Shown piece by piece: positions 1 through 24,719 of a stretch of 64,000 nt of DNA. The notes under the pieces are model-generated. The model was not told the DNA's origin. It saw nothing but the letters and a program-made list of their open reading frames with translations, and searched no databases. The first letter of the stretch is position 1. Every line of letters begins with the position of its first letter. The position numbers were made by a program, and so were the translations under genes. Source of the stretch: Gadus chalcogrammus (lineage: Eukaryota; Chordata; Actinopteri; Gadiformes; Gadidae); assembly GCF_026213295.1 (NCBI RefSeq), contig NC_079432.1, forward strand, positions 9,758,682-9,822,681, read 5' to 3'.

Positions 1-905
1 ATCAACCCTTATTGATTTCCTTCCACCCTCTCCCTCCAGTAGTAGGGGAGGTTTTGACCAAGCCGTGATGTGAGTGAAGCCTTATATGTTTGTTTGGGAT
101 TTAGTTGCTAACGAGATGAAACGCTTCGGTCTCTCTCCATGGCAACATGCCCAGCTCACGAAGTTACCTAGCAACAGCTGCGACGCATTGTGGCGGTGCC
201 AATATGGCTGTCGCAATGGAGCTAACTTTAAGAGTTTGTTTTATTGCCTGAATGTTTCTAAGAAAAAAGACACAGCAGGTGATTGATGTCGATGTTTTAT
301 TAGATTAAGACATTAATGGGAATGTAAATTCTACTTTTCTTTGAGAGAAACGTCTAGTTTTACAAGAAAACGGTTGCGGATCAGGGAGGTTAATTGTGTA
401 AATTGTATGGATGTTGAACACAGTGTACTTGAGTGTATCCTGTGCGCTGATATACTGAGGTTTGATCAGACAAACAGTCTTTTGATGTGGTGATCAGTTG
501 ATTGGAGTCATTCAACAAACAGGTTTACTGGCTAAACCTGTGAAAACAGCTATTCATTGTACAGAGAAGGAGTCTTAAATTCTGGTCGCTTTGAGGCCTA
601 TTTCTTGACTTCCGATCATTCTTAAAATGCAAGCTCAAAGTAAATCCTGTGTTGCTACATATTCTAGATCTATTTGAGGAGCATGTATTTGGTAAATATA
701 AGTGTACATGGATCATTTTTGAGTATTCAGTAACGACCATTAACACCAGGTCCTCTACACCTCACCCTCTTCCATTCTCCTCCCCCTCCTTCTCCTAATC
801 CCCACCCCTCCTCCACTTCTCTCTCTCCCATTCCCACCCTTCTCCTCCCCTCGCCTCCTCCCCCTCCTCCTCCTCCCTCTCCTCCTCCTCCTCCTCCTCC
901 TCCAG
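1..905 (+). other. Intronic sequence upstream of the first visible grhl1 exon
   Basis: No coding exon was recognised here. The last 130 bases become a pyrimidine-rich tract ending in a (CTC)n run at about 880-903, immediately followed by the CAG acceptor of the exon at 906. The tract therefore serves as the polypyrimidine tract of that exon. Confidence 0.6.
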
Positions 906-8909
<8,004 letters not shown>

Positions 8910-10430
8910 CCCCGCATGAGAGATCTGACCCTGGAACAGAGATCTGGCCCTAAAACAGAGCCGAAGAGGCCTCTGATCTACACCCCTGATCAATAATGCT
9001 GTACCTTAAGCCACAAACGGAAAGTGAAAGTGAAACTATTTCAGAGGGAGTCAGGAATTCATCCTCTGATATCTCAAGCGTAAGAAATGGCAAACCTGAG
9101 AAGAACATACACTGGGATATACCCAGTATAACTGCAGTCTTCAATTAGCCGCGACTAGTAAAACCACAGTCTTCTACTATGGACCTCTAGAATCCACACA
9201 GTTTAACCACAGGTCCTACCGTTTTTCTCCAGTCCCAGATCATCTGTATCCAAGGTAGTGGTTCCCAACCTTGGAGTCGGGACTCCATTTTGGGTCGCTT
9301 ATTTGGCACATGCATCATGATACAAAACAACAAGCTAGTAATTAAATAAGTCAGTAAATACATGTACGGCAATGCACCTAACACCACTGGGACCTCAACC
9401 GACAGATATTCATACAGTCATAACGAGGCGTGAAATACAAGACGCACAACACCATAGGACATTTCTGAAACGAAAAAGCGGTCAGGGGTCAAGAAAGGAT
9501 TCCAACCATGGCCCTGTGGGCCCCTCTAGCTAGTGTTTGTTTGGGGCCACCAGAATACCAGCAGAACTTTCCCAGGAATCCCTAGTCGTCCCCCTTGGGG
9601 GGATTGTGGGGTGTGTCGGCCTCTCCAGGAACTGGAACACATGTTGACCCCTAGAGGCCTAAAGGGGGCCCCCACCCCCCAGATGGGTCTGTCACCTGTT
9701 TGTTAAGACGGCCCCTCGACCCGGCGGTTCCTTTGGGACCCTCGGAGCCTGTGACCAGAGGAGTGCTGGGATAGGGGGTACCGGTCATGATTAGGGAATG
9801 GGGATTGGGGAACCGAGCCTCGGGTAGGCGTTCGTATTACACTGGGGTTCCCCCCCGAATGGTTCTTTCCAGGCGGACTTGGAACGCCACACAAAACCAC
9901 CGCTGAGTTATTTGGATTCAGGACCAAAGAGAGGTGTAGACATTTTCACATTCGGTTTACACCAACAGTCGTAGAGTCTGAAAGTCTGCCCAACACAATG
10001 TGTTTGCAGCAACATCTGCTGTTTGAGTGTGATGGCCTTATTCTTAACAGGTGTCAATCACACTGGTTTGAAATAACACGCTTGTGTATGCAGGCACGCA
10101 CACACATACAATCCGCACACACAGATCCATGCACACAAGCACGCACACACACAAACACGCCGTATGCATGAATGTGTCACAGTGTGACATGTATTCAGTG
10201 TTCATTAGCAAAAGGTATTGTGAACAGTTAACATCTCAATATTAACAATTTTTCTGTTTAGTTTGAAAGGATTTTTGTAACTGAAAAAAATTATTGGATT
10301 GGATTTCTTCCAAGAATTTCTGTAATTTTTGCTGATGTGGTGTTTGGTCTTTAAAGTATTCTCCTTGTGTCTTTATTATTTTATACTGAATTAAATTAGT
10401 CTAAAGAAAAAATGACTGGAACACTTTAAG
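8910..10430 (+). other. Probable grhl1 3' UTR and downstream sequence
   Basis: Non-coding sequence after the grhl1 stop. No canonical AATAAA was found close to the stop; ATTAAA near 10391 is a possible weak signal. A GTGGTTCCCAACCTTGG stretch near 9255 resembles a hAT-type transposon terminus. Confidence 0.4.
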
Positions 10431-10440
10431 TGTTCATGCA

Positions 10441-10444
<4 letters not shown>

Positions 10445-10498
<54 letters not shown>

Positions 10499-10507
10499 TG
10501 TGTCTGT

Positions 10508-10580
<73 letters not shown>
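10445..10580. repeat. (TG)n microsatellite
   Basis: About 135 bases of TG dinucleotides with one short TCTG interruption. Confidence 0.97.
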
Positions 10581-10584
<4 letters not shown>

Positions 10585-10639
10585 CGCGTGTGTTTTTGTG
10601 TCAGTGTGTGTATGTGCATATAAGTGTGTATTCATAAAT

Positions 10640-13490
<2,851 letters not shown>

Positions 13491-13511
13491 GAGAGAGCCC
13501 GCTGCCGTACG

Positions 13512-13565
13512 ATGTCTGTCTTCAATGACAGACTGTCTGAGCCGCTTTCGGAGGTGTCAAACAAG
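13512..13565 (+). other. Candidate first coding exon of klf11
   Basis: An ATG followed by 18 codons (MSVFNDRLSEPLSEVSNK) ending exactly at a GTGAGA donor, phase 0. This joins in frame to the phase-0 klf11 exon at 21767. An upstream ATG at 13465 in another frame would hit a stop after splicing. KLF10 and KLF11 have a short coding first exon, so this is plausible, but the roughly 8.2-kb intron and the rival promoter near 19 kb leave it unproven. Confidence 0.35.
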
Positions 13566-16021
13566 GTGAGATAGCACCGCACCGCAACGTTAAAATATAG
13601 TAGCCTAAAGGAACCGAGACTAATGTCTCAAAAGGTGTTTGTAATTTAGTTGTTTTCTTTGAGCAGCCCTACATTTTCTTCTTTCTTCCAAGGGCGTTCG
13701 AGTTCAGGCATTCGCAACAGGCTACTGCAGCAGAGCGGCCTGTTTTTTAAATGGAATTTCCTTAAATGTGAATTATAATTGCATTTTTATTTTATTACAT
13801 CGATTTTTTATTGTTGTAGGCTATGTGTGGGCCTGTTTTTGTATAGTTAGAAAGCAAAGAGCACACTGTAGAGATGGGAGGACATGAAGAGGAACACATT
13901 ATCAACAGGTTCCGTTCCGTTGTAAAAATAACTTATTGTTTCTTGTGAGTAAAGATGAACTTGCCGATTACAAGCCACTGAATTTCCTTCCCCCCTCTCC
14001 CCTTCCAGCGACAAGCTACGATTGCCTGTACTGCTCTGTACAATTACGTCATCCTCTACTACAGCATAGTAGCAAAGTGTCAAGCGACGAGGTTCCTTGA
14101 TAGATTTTTAACTAATATTTAGTCATTTAATCGTAAAACTATATGTCATAGATTCCATTTAAGATAGACGTAAAAGATGCGATAACTATCCTAGCCTATT
14201 TCCGTTGTGGGCTACTGTAGATTGCGGTGCAACATGGCGGAATAGGCCCCAAGGTCAAGAAAATACAGCAATTCTTATTTTTAATACTTATAAATACTAT
14301 GTTCCATTTCTGCAGAGCCCTCGTGCTGGATGCCACGAGATTATATATATATACTATGTGCCATACTATGACACATTTTTATCTTAGCCTATGTGTTTAA
14401 CAGAAACAAACAAAGAAGAAAATTAAAAGGCCTGGAATTGGCCCATGAATGCTGGTCATTGAAATGCTGTGATGTCTCGCCCGGTTCCTTAGTTACTTCA
14501 CTTCCTGCTCTTGTGTGTTCCTGCCTCTGATTGCCTACCCTTGCCTTGGTAAGTTTCACATGTCCCTCATTATCCTCCACTAGTGTACTAAGTCTAGGGC
14601 TCGTTCGAATAGTCCAAATCTTAGTCCCTTTTCCTAACCACTTACCCTTGACCCCAATTGAAAATGTGATGAGGTCAAGGAAAGATGTGAAGGAGAATTC
14701 AAGGGCTGCCCTCACAATAGGCTGCACTATTCTGTGACGGCATATGTTTTGGACAGGGGTCTATGTCTATGTTGGTCATGTTGATTTTATGATGGTTTTT
14801 GGTTTCTGGTTTTGGCTCTCCGCTAGTTTCGGTCCTGACCTCGCCTTTGTCTTCTCATGGCCAGATTATTCTGCCTGATCTCTTCACTGATTACCCATGT
14901 ACCAAACCCTTTATGAGATTGCCTCTGTGGCGTGCAATTGGGTCCTCTTTACAGTGTTTACACCAGCTGTTACATATGTGGTTTTATACCAAGTGATACA
15001 CAATGAACTAGTTAATTGAAAACACTTTTGGGGAGATTTTCTGTAAAATCTCATAGATAAACATGACTTGAGTGTTTGCTTGATTAAACATAAGAGCATG
15101 AGTTGGAACAATGGATAAATTCCCATTCTCTGGTTAACTAAGCCTAATAACAAGCCCATATCAAGTAGTAACAGACAAACAATAAGGAAAATACTCCTCC
15201 TAAACAACAGTTTTGCCTTTACCTGATGGCATACATTTGAATAAACAAAACACAAACTCAAATATTAAACGTAATCCAATTGCAATATTCCAAATTCCAT
15301 GATAAAAGCGTTCATGGGTCGCTGAAGCATTTAAGTTTGCGAATATGTGTCGAATATATGTTCTGTTGACAAAGTACTTTCACAATTATATAATAAGTCT
15401 GTCTGTGTTTTGGCATATTTACTAGTGGAATATGCCTTAAAAAAAATATGTCTGCGCCAGTCTAATGTGTATTTTGTATGCTGCTGTGTGAATAGAGAGC
15501 ATTAACGCAGGTGAACTCAGTTTGGTAGAAAACCCCCAAATCTGACCTCATCCCACAAACAGCTGGTAGAGAGATACAGGGAGAGAGAGAGCCAAAGAGT
15601 TAAGGGAGGAGGGAGAGAGAGTGGGAGAGAGCGTTGGAGGTGGTGTGAGGATCAGAGAGGAAGAGGAAGACAGGCAACAAAAATAAAAGACAAAGAAAGG
15701 AGAGAAAGTGCCAGAGATTGACACGATAGAGGTAGAGAGAGAGATGAATTTAGAGGGATAGAGAAAGGGAGAGAGAGACAGACAGAAGGAGAGAGGTAGA
15801 GCATACAAGACAACAAAAAAATAGAGAGATGAAGAGATTAGCCAAAGGGAGGAGGGAGAGAGTAATAGGGAGCCAGAGTGAGCGATGAAATAGAAGAGGG
15901 AGGGAGAGGGAAAAACAGGGAGACAGCAGTGAGAGGGTGGAGAGCGCCACAGGGAGACAGCAAGACAGAGAGAGCGAGACAGAGTGAGAGATACGGGAAG
16001 GGGAGAGAGACACTGGGACAG

Positions 16022-16385
16022 AGTGAGAGATACAGGGAAGGGGAGAGCGGCACTGAGAGAAAGAGAAGAGGGGGAGACAGAGTGAGAGATACAGGGAAGG
16101 GGAGAGCGGCACTGGGAGAAAGAGAAGAGGGGGAGACAGAGTGAGAGATACAGGGAAGGGGAGAGAGACACTGGGAGAAAGGGAAGAGGGGGAGACAGAG
16201 TGAGAGATACAGGGAAGGGGAGAGAGACACTGGGAGAAAGGGAAGAGGGGGAGACAGAGTGAGAGATACAGGGAAGGGGAGAGAGACACTGGGAGAAAGG
16301 GAAGAGGGGGAGACAGAGTGAGAGATACAGGGAAGGGGAGAGAGACACTGGGAGAAAGGGAAGAGGGGGAGACAGAGTGATAGAC

Positions 16386-16446
<61 letters not shown>
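16022..16446. repeat. 59-bp minisatellite followed by (GA)n
   Basis: The motif AGTGAGAGATACAGGGAAGG recurs at 16022, 16081, 16140, 16199, 16258 and 16317, exactly 59 bases apart, with a shortened unit at 15983. A (GA)n run follows at about 16388-16444. The flank from 15547 is also AG-rich. Confidence 0.95.
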
Positions 16447-16785
16447 CAGAGACTTTGATTCAGATTTTTCCCTGCTGCAGCAGGAGTCTGCCTGGGTTTT
16501 CTTTCTGCCTGGAAACGGCTTTTACGGCAGGCTCCGTGTGTTTTCCTTTTTTCATTCCTTCACCCCGTTGAACCGAGGGAAAAAAAGGAAAAGCAAACAA
16601 ACCCGATGCCCCCTCCGACACCAGACCCGGCGCGCCCCCTCCCCTCCCACCTAGCTGCTTCCTGTAGATGGAGCGCCGCGGCGCTTGCTCGCTCCCTCCC
16701 AGGAATGTATAGAACACGCTCGGCCCGTTATCGACGGCTCACCAGGCTGCGGGTGTAGCCATGATAACGTGGGAGCACGTGTGTA

Positions 16786-16922
<137 letters not shown>

Positions 16923-17425
16923 TGGAGGGTGTGTGTGTATGGTTGCAGGAGAGCCATTGTCGCTGCGACGAGATGGTCATTTAAGGGCAGCGGGGACGGG
17001 GTTGCGTCTGAGGCGTGGAGGTGCTGCCGGCGGTGCTGCACCGCGGGTCGGGCAGCACACGGCGGAGGTGGTGCCGGGTAGGGTACGCCCGCTGGAGCCC
17101 TGCGTCGCTCGGCCAGCACAGCCAGCGGGGAATCAACTACCTCTTTGTCTCGCTGGAGCGGAGACTAGAGTGACGTATTCCCTCCCTCCCCCCCTCCCTC
17201 CCTGTATCCATCCTCTCCCCCCCCCCAACACACGGCACCAATGGCTTCTCACAAAGATATCGCCCCCCTCCCCCCACCGTCCCCACCTCCACTTCACGTA
17301 TACAGTACCACCACACCCACACATACACACACACATACACCCAACTCCCCCCACGCACACAACCGCAGCCGAGCTATGTTTATACAAGTGGTGTTGGCTC
17401 TCTTGGCCTTGTAGAACTACCCCCG

Positions 17426-17530
<105 letters not shown>

Positions 17531-18799
17531 GTGCAGTGTGTGTGTGTGCATGTGTGTATGGGTGTGTATGCATATCACTGTTTGTTTGTGTTTGTGCATG
17601 TCAGTGTGTGTGTGCATATCACTCTGTGTGTGTTCAGTCTGATACATCACATAGGCTCCTTTAAGGGGTTAATGTACAGCCACAACAAAGAGGGGGAGGG
17701 GATGGGTGGTGTGGGGTTGGGGGTGTTAGGGTGAGTGGGCTGTGGGGGAGAAGAGGAGGCTTGGGTGGGGGTTTAGCTCGGCTCCCCTCGTTTGTCCCCG
17801 CCCAGGAATTCTTCATAGAAGAGGCTGTTTACAACCTGAGCGCGAGCAGAGACAGGAGTCCCTGAGTTCATTGCAAGCCAAGGGGAGGGGGTGAGCAAGG
17901 GGGCGTGGCCCGTCTCTCTGATTGGCTGGGGAGGAGGGAGAAGGGAGAGGCGGACACGGGTTGGCGGGTTCTATGTGCGCGTGTGTGCGCGTTCGTTTGT
18001 GTGTGTGTGGTGTGCGTCTGAGAGCGCTCGTGCATGTGTGTGTGTATGAACGTGTAAGAGAGAGGGCTCGTGCACATGTTAGCGTCTGTTGTGTGTGTGG
18101 TATATCATCACAAGAGACCGGAAAATCGTACAGGAAGAAGACAATGAGAAAATATGTTTGGAATCGTTGCCTTTTTTTGTATTTTCGTCCGTTGGGTCCT
18201 CAACATATTTTCTCTTTTCCTTGTCTCTCCCCCTCTCACAAAACACTTTATTTTTTGCCTGAGTAGGAACGGCTGAATTGGCAGCCGTCGTTGCCATGTT
18301 TAGACTGTCATTTCCAAGACTATTTAACATTAATTAACACAGTTAATCTCTTTTCTTTAATAATTTCTAGGGTGTTTTATTTTATTTTAAAAGTTTGTTG
18401 GTGCAAGTGACATGACGAGAAAGAGCTTTTGTTCAAGATACATAAAACAGTGAAATAAATCTATTGATTAGCAATCTAGTATTTTTAAAACATTGATTTC
18501 GATAGACACGTCGATTAATAGGCTACATAATGACTTGACGATAGACAGTCGTTTTAGCATAGCGCTCAGGCCCATCAATGATTTTTATTATTATTCGTTT
18601 GTTCGCAGTTGGTTGTTTCATGCATCAAGCATGAGTTGACGTCGTGCTCAACCTTTTGTTTTTAGATTTTCTTCCTATTCAATAACAGCTTCATATAGGC
18701 CTACTCTCCCGCTTGTTTACGTGACAGCCACCTACTTACAGGGATATGTTACTCATAAAAAATAGAGCGTGCCAGGCAGTCAGTAATGCAGACTTAAGT

Positions 18800-19385
18800 C
18801 GTGCGTTGTTTATATCCTGAAATGAACCCTGTCAACCAGCCCGATCCTTATTACAGTATTTCCACTAGTCCCGTTCTTTGTGCGCACGCCCGTCCCACTC
18901 TGCGCATGGGGTGCGCGCTCTTGGCAACGGCAGCGAGACGCGTGCATAGTGTCTCTCGGTTCCGCCTGCTCGCGCCGCTCCAACCTTTCCCCCAGTTCCA
19001 GCGCGCCGGGTTCAGCGGGTTTACTCTGACACCACTGACTCCTGCGGCACGCCCCCCAACAGCCACGCACCCCGATGTGACCAATGGGATTGCGATCACG
19101 TCCTGATCACGCAGCGCCCTTCCCCCGATTGGCCCGAATCCGCTACACCTTTGTTTTTGATTGGTAACATGTTACCACCCGCCAGACTGCTCTGAATTTT
19201 GTTTCTGTGTTTTTTTTCCCCTCTCTCGTCGCCTCGTTTGATTCACTCAGCTGAAGCCAGTCTCCGCTATTAGAGGAGGCTCGCGGCTTATTATTGACTA
19301 GCCTCTTCTGTAGTTTGTATTAATACCTCTGTATGCCCACTTTTACGGCGCAAAGTAGCCTTCTACACCATTTAGGTCCTGTGAG
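18800..19385 (+). promoter_or_regulatory. Putative klf11 promoter and 5' noncoding exon
   Basis: GC-rich sequence with three CCAAT-type elements: GACCAATGGG near 19079, GATTGGCCCG near 19128 and TGATTGGTAA near 19160. A strong donor (GAG|GTAAGT) follows at 19386. An ATG at 19333 would splice in phase 2 to a stop in the exon at 21767, so any exon here is more likely 5' untranslated. Confidence 0.4.
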
Positions 19386-21269
19386 GTAAGTGGATTAAAC
19401 TGACTATTTTGTACGTTTTGTGTTCACTCTATATTGAATTAAGTTGTTAACGTGTGATAGCAGAGAAACTGGCTGTTTTTATTTAAACAATGATGCATAA
19501 TTGGCAAACTATACCGAGACAGTGAAATATGTTCTAGACGCGCTTTTTAACACGAAAACTGTATTTTTGGGTTGGTGCTGCCAGTTTATTTAAGGTCACA
19601 TATTTATTGCACCAAACTGGAGATCAGCGGGGGGAACTATCAAGTCCAAACAGTTGCATCATTGAAACACTGTATTAAAGTTGGTTTGTAGAATACTGTT
19701 TTGCAAAAGCAACGTAAAATAGGTTGCTCAATATGCGGATACACGTTATACTATGATGTGGTTCTGTAATGGAAGAGTGATGACAAGTGTTGTAGAATGC
19801 TTCAAATGCCAGAAACCAAAACTGCTTGCTGACATGTTGTAATGTTTTTCGTATTGAAAGCAATATTTTTTTAATGAAGTCTATAGAATTGATATTGGTA
19901 TAGATGGATACAAAATCTGGTATTTGGTCTATTATTTGTCCTATTTTGGTATGGCTTCATTAACACAAATTACCATCAGCATTGTTTAATCGAGATAGAG
20001 ATGTGTTGTAGAACAGATTTACTTTGTTTTCCAAACTACTTCCTGGTGCGAGCTTCTGCGCTCGTGCGGTCTATGCATGTTAATTGTGTGCGCGTGAGTG
20101 AGTGTTCGTGCCTTCCTGCGTGCGTGCCGAGTTGGCGCGCTCGTGTGTGTGTGTGTGTGTGGGGGGGGTACGGGAGGCGGTTTCGGTGATCTGGCACACA
20201 GCTTTCGTGTCTATTCTTGGGTGATGGGAGGTTCCCTCTCCCACCAAGTCCAACGCTATGCGAGACACTGGGTGTACCCGCGGTCTCATGGCACTACTGC
20301 AGTAAGGGCCCCCTCTCGAGGTCTCCCTCTGGCTCTCTTCCCCCCACCCCCCCACCCCCTCTCTGGGCTTCACCCCTACAGCTGAGCATTCACCAGATGC
20401 CAGCCAACTTAACGGTGTGTGGAGGTTGGAAGCTTTTGTTCCCCTCACACGCCCCAGCCGCTGTGCTGCTTACCAGGGACTTTACCTCAGATAGCCTCTC
20501 CTCAACCCCACCCCCTCCTCTATAGCCCAGCCCAGCACTGTTGTTTATTGGCATCCACGAGTCTGGACCAACCACACCGATGCCGTCACTGCAATAAAAT
20601 GACATCCCCCCCTTCCTCCCAATCTCCCCGTAAGATTATATGGGAGTATACTAAAGTTTGTTCTTCTTTTTCTCTCCCTCCTGTTCTCGCTCCTTGAACA
20701 GACAGTATTGGCCATGGTATATCGACCAGACCAGGTGCAGTTAAGCTGCATGCTTAACGGGGTGGTTAACGTGTGGACAGGCGAACAGTTCAGCTGAGTG
20801 TGTGAACAACAGGAGTCTTGAGGGCTTGGCCGTCACCATGATGGTGGAGTGGGCTAAGGTACACAATGTACTTTCATGACATGTAATAGGTGGCTCTGAT
20901 AGGTACCTCACGTAATCCCAGATCAATATCCGGTGTGAGTAGATTTGTGTCTTTATGGGCATTTTAGGCTTCGGAAACCCGTAGTAAGTCATTGTTTGCC
21001 TCCCTCAATCATTCGGTGTCCTCAAATGAACCAGAATCAAAACAGTGTGGAGGGAATGTAGAGGGCTTTGTTAGGGTTGTCTGCTGCCATCTGCAGCCAG
21101 ACTTTGGGGATTTCTCTCTGAGCGAGGAAATGGCTGCTCGTATTTTTTAATAAGTCGAATAAGTTGTTTCAGCTGTTGAGCTCCGGACTCTTGTTTTTTT
21201 TTTTTGGTTTTCATCAAGGGTTTGTCTGTTACTTTGGGCGGATTGTATGACGACAAGGATCTGGATCCA

Positions 21270-21680
21270 TCTCCACTGACACGGTGGTGCAGTGGAAGTC
21301 ACACGCCTATGGCAGCCACCTGGTTCTGGGTTCAGGCGCTGTCCCGGCTTCGGGGGCCGTTCTGTGTGGAGTTGGCGTGTTTGCTCTCTGTGTTCACAAA
21401 CTTTCTCCCTTGGGAGAAGTGGTTTCCTTTTTTTTCTTCGCCAAAGTCCCGCCTGTTAGGGTACTCAGCCGGATCTGAATCTGACACTCGGTCGAGGCCT
21501 TTCCTTTGTAAATAAAGGGAAGGTATTCTATTGTCTAGGGTTTTTCAATCCCAGCTAAAATAAGTCCAGGGTTCGAACCCCCAAAATCCTAATTAGGATG
21601 CCCCCTTGAGCAAGATGACCCCTACCTGCTCATTGGTGCATCTGAGAGTCAGTCACTTTAAACATGTCTGCATGATTACA
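21270..21680 (+). mobile_element. tRNA-derived SINE-like repeat
   Basis: ACGGTGGTGCAGTGG near 21280 resembles a tRNA A-box head. GGTTCGAACCC near 21570 matches a tRNA B box. CCCTTGAGCAAGATGACCCC near 21602 resembles the body of common fish tRNA-derived repeats. Boundaries are approximate and the family is not named. Confidence 0.5.
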
Positions 21681-21766
21681 GAATAGTGAAGGAATAGGGA
21701 AAGGAAAGAATCCTTCTCCAATCAGAAATTGGGCTAACATGCAATGTCATCTTGTGTTCCCTCCAG

Positions 21767-23890
21767 GCTGATTTGATGCACCAGCGTGCGGTTCTGACCA
21801 TGGAGCAGGCCCGGTGGGTGGCCCGGCCCACCAGCTGCAGCAGCGGCACCGTGGAGTACCACGACCTGGAGGCAGCCGAGGCCCTGGTCAGCATGAGCTT
21901 CTGGGGTCAAGGGTCACACAAGCCGCGCCCGCTGACTCCCACCTCAGACTCATGCGACTCCATCCATTTGCAACCGGAAGCGGCAGACACTCCAAAAGAC
22001 CTTGTTGCACTTTCCACCCTGGTAAGGGAAAATCACTGTCATAGAGCCACCAGGCACTTTCCATTCATGCATATGAATGGCACCCCCTCTGGTGAAACAG
22101 GGGGCACTACAGTAGCATTGTTTCTGATTGGATCATTCAAAATTACTCATTTGATCCAATCAGAAAACAGCAAGTACTGAACCTTGTTTGTTTTCCCCTG
22201 GATTGATTGAGTATTTGTGTGCCTTATGAACCTATAATCACGTAGAAACTGTGGGTCACACTCTCTATCTTCGGTGTCCTTCTCTCTTCTAGTGTATGAC
22301 TCCACCCCACAGTCCGAGCTTCTCCGAGACCTCCACCACAACCACAACCACTATCCTCAATACCACCACCACCTCCTGCTCCTCTGTGAGCAGCACCATC
22401 GCCAGGCCAGTGCTGCCCAGGCCCCGGGTCTCCTCCGGCCCCCTCCCTCGCACAAGCCCCCCACAGGCGGGTCTGGGCCGGGGGCCTTATCCCGGCAGCA
22501 CCCTGACATCGGAGCCCTCTGAGTTGGGTTCAGCCGAGGGGCCGGCCATGACCCCTGGAAGGGCCATGGTCACCAGCGTCATCCGACACACCGCAGATCG
22601 CTCCTTGCCCAGCCACAGAACGGCCCCGGCCTCTTCTCCCTGCCAGCAGCCGGGGGGCCCCACACAGCGGACCCTCTGCCCCACGGGGCCCGCCCCACAA
22701 CCACAGCTCCAGATCTTCCAGATCAAAGAGGATACGGCCAGGGGTCCGTGCGCCATGGACACCTCGGACGGCTCTCTTCCTTCGTCTCCCGAGAGCCCCT
22801 CCTCCTCCTCCTCCTCCTCCTCTTCCTCCTCTGTGGTTTCCCTGGTTCACTCGCCCCCCTCGGTGTCTTCCTACCAGCCCTCGCCCTCCCCCCCAGCCGC
22901 GCTCCCCAGCTCCCCGGTCCTGTGCCAGGTGTACCCGGTGAGGGGGAGGTCCGGGATGATCTCGGCCTTCGTCCAGGCTCCAGTGCAGGTTCAGGCCCCG
23001 GGGGGGCCCAAGCCCATCCTGCCCCAGTCGTCTCCCTCCTTCCCTCAGCAGCTCCTAGTGGGCTCCTCGGTCACCCAGGGCACCGTGATGTTCGTGGTGC
23101 CCCAGAGCTCCGTGTCGCAGGCCCCCCAGGGCGCACAGCAGGTCATGACCCTGGGCAACACCAAGCTCCTCCCCCTGGCGCCAGCTCCTGTTTACATGGC
23201 GACGGGGCAGAACGGCGGCCCGTCGCAGGCCGACTTTTCCCGCCGGCGGAACTACGTGTGTAACTTCCCCGGGTGCAAGAAGACGTACTTCAAGAGTTCC
23301 CACCTCAAGGCTCACCTCCGAACCCACACTGGTGAGTGGCCTCGCAACAGATTTCAACGATCTCTTTATTTATTTATGCTATCTATTTCGGCATTATTTA
23401 TTAATTTACACTATTGCACGAACATACATTTTTAATAAGAAATCAGTCAATATATTTTCCATAAAGTTCAAAGTCCAAGGCTTCAACGGTTATTTTTAAA
23501 AAATGTTAAAAAATGTTAATTGAGCACTGTGCCGTCCCCTTGAGGAGTGTGTCTTTATCATCATATTGTTAACGACGACGGGTTTCTTCTTCAGGTGAAA
23601 AACCCTTCAGCTGCCACTGGGAGGGCTGCGACAAAAAGTTTGCACGTTCCGACGAACTCTCCCGGCACCGGCGGACGCACACCGGAGAGAAGAAGTTTGT
23701 GTGCAACGTGTGCGAGCGGCGCTTCATGCGCAGCGACCACCTGACGAAACACGCCCGCCGCCACATCACTACCAAGAGGGCGTCGTCGTGGCCAACCGAA
23801 ACGCGTGACCTCAACAAAATGCCGCTGCCCAAGACCCAGGCCAGGACCTCTCCGCATCCTGTCGGCGTTCTGGTGCCCAGCACAAACTAA
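21767..23890 (+). CDS. klf11: Krueppel-like factor 11 (TGF-beta-inducible Sp/KLF repressor)
   Basis: Exons 21767-22021, 22293-23331 and 23595-23890 (TAA 23888-23890), in frame, giving 529 residues before any first exon. The exon at 21767 carries the short acidic helix [14 protein letters not shown], equivalent to the Sin3-interacting repression motif of KLF10/11. The middle exon is Ser/Thr/Pro-rich, with a poly-Ser run coded by TCC repeats near 22800-22830 and the family motif [28 protein letters not shown] begins three C-terminal C2H2 fingers; the intron interrupts the linker after HLRTHTG. Fingers two and three read [20 protein letters not shown] and [19 protein letters not shown]. It is a nuclear protein that should bind GC/CACCC boxes. 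The finger region matches KLF11 better than KLF10, and synteny agrees. The start codon is unresolved: an in-exon ATG at 21776 or an upstream exon. Confidence 0.92.
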
Positions 23891-24541
23891 CTAAAAAAAA
23901 CATATAAAGACTATAAGGCGACCAGGTGGGGAATACTGGTAAAGATCCACCCGGGCCTGGCTATTGTCTGTAAATCTTCTCCAGCTGTATCCGTCAGCTA
24001 TAGGACCCAGCCACTCAATGGCCCGTACTTTTTTATATAACTGATATCACAACTGGCAGTTGAAGGATCAGGAATGGGAAAAGATGTTGGAACAGCGGGA
24101 GAGGGAGTTTTGCTTGCTCAGGACTTTATTTTTTCTCACCAACCACATGGAGAACAAGGACACATACAGACCAGGCTGCTATGAGTCATGGACAATTCAC
24201 AGACAAAACTGACATTGCACTGGATTTTTTTGTATTATGCTTGTTTTGTACTCTTTACATACAGGTAATCATGTTTACTCAATGTTTATGTCATGTTTAG
24301 CAAATGTATGCACTCTTGTTTTTGCCAAAGCCTCTGTATTGTGCTTTTATTAGCCAAATGTTTTTCTTTTTTTGCTATTGTAAATAATGTACATGTATTG
24401 ATATCTATATGAATGTTATGTGTATTCCATTCTGCATTTATTGATAGTACATTAATTATTTTATTGATATTTTAAAAATATCAGTGGACAGTATTCCTCA
24501 CTGTGATACTACCTACCATCTTGCTTTATACAATATTATTT

Positions 24542-24547
24542 AATAAA
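24542..24547 (+). promoter_or_regulatory. klf11 poly(A) signal
   Basis: AATAAA about 650 bases after the klf11 stop, followed by T/G-rich sequence. A second AATAAA is at 24709-24714. Confidence 0.7.
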
Positions 24548-24719
24548 CTTTTGTTAAAAGTGCTGTTTTTGATAGTTTAATTTGGCCTATAGTGTCGCCA
24601 GTAAGAAAATACCTCATATTAAATGTTATTCTTAATAACATCTTTTATCAAAATAATCCCATTTCTGAATACTTGCCTGTAAGCAATGTTTAAGAATATG
24701 GCTTTTGTAATAAAATGCA

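Noticed and set aside
15548..16387. A 279-codon minus-strand frame rich in Ser, Leu and Pro
   Set aside because: It is the 59-bp AG-rich minisatellite read in reverse; overlapping frames show the same periodicity.
16980..17160. GC-rich segment with open frames on both strands, considered as a cystin (CYS1) exon
   Set aside because: No recognisable cystin or other motif, no clear splice pair, and flanked by dinucleotide arrays; at most a CpG-rich element.
22530..23357. Minus-strand frames across the large klf11 exon
   Set aside because: Antisense shadows of the GC-rich Pro/Ser coding sequence.
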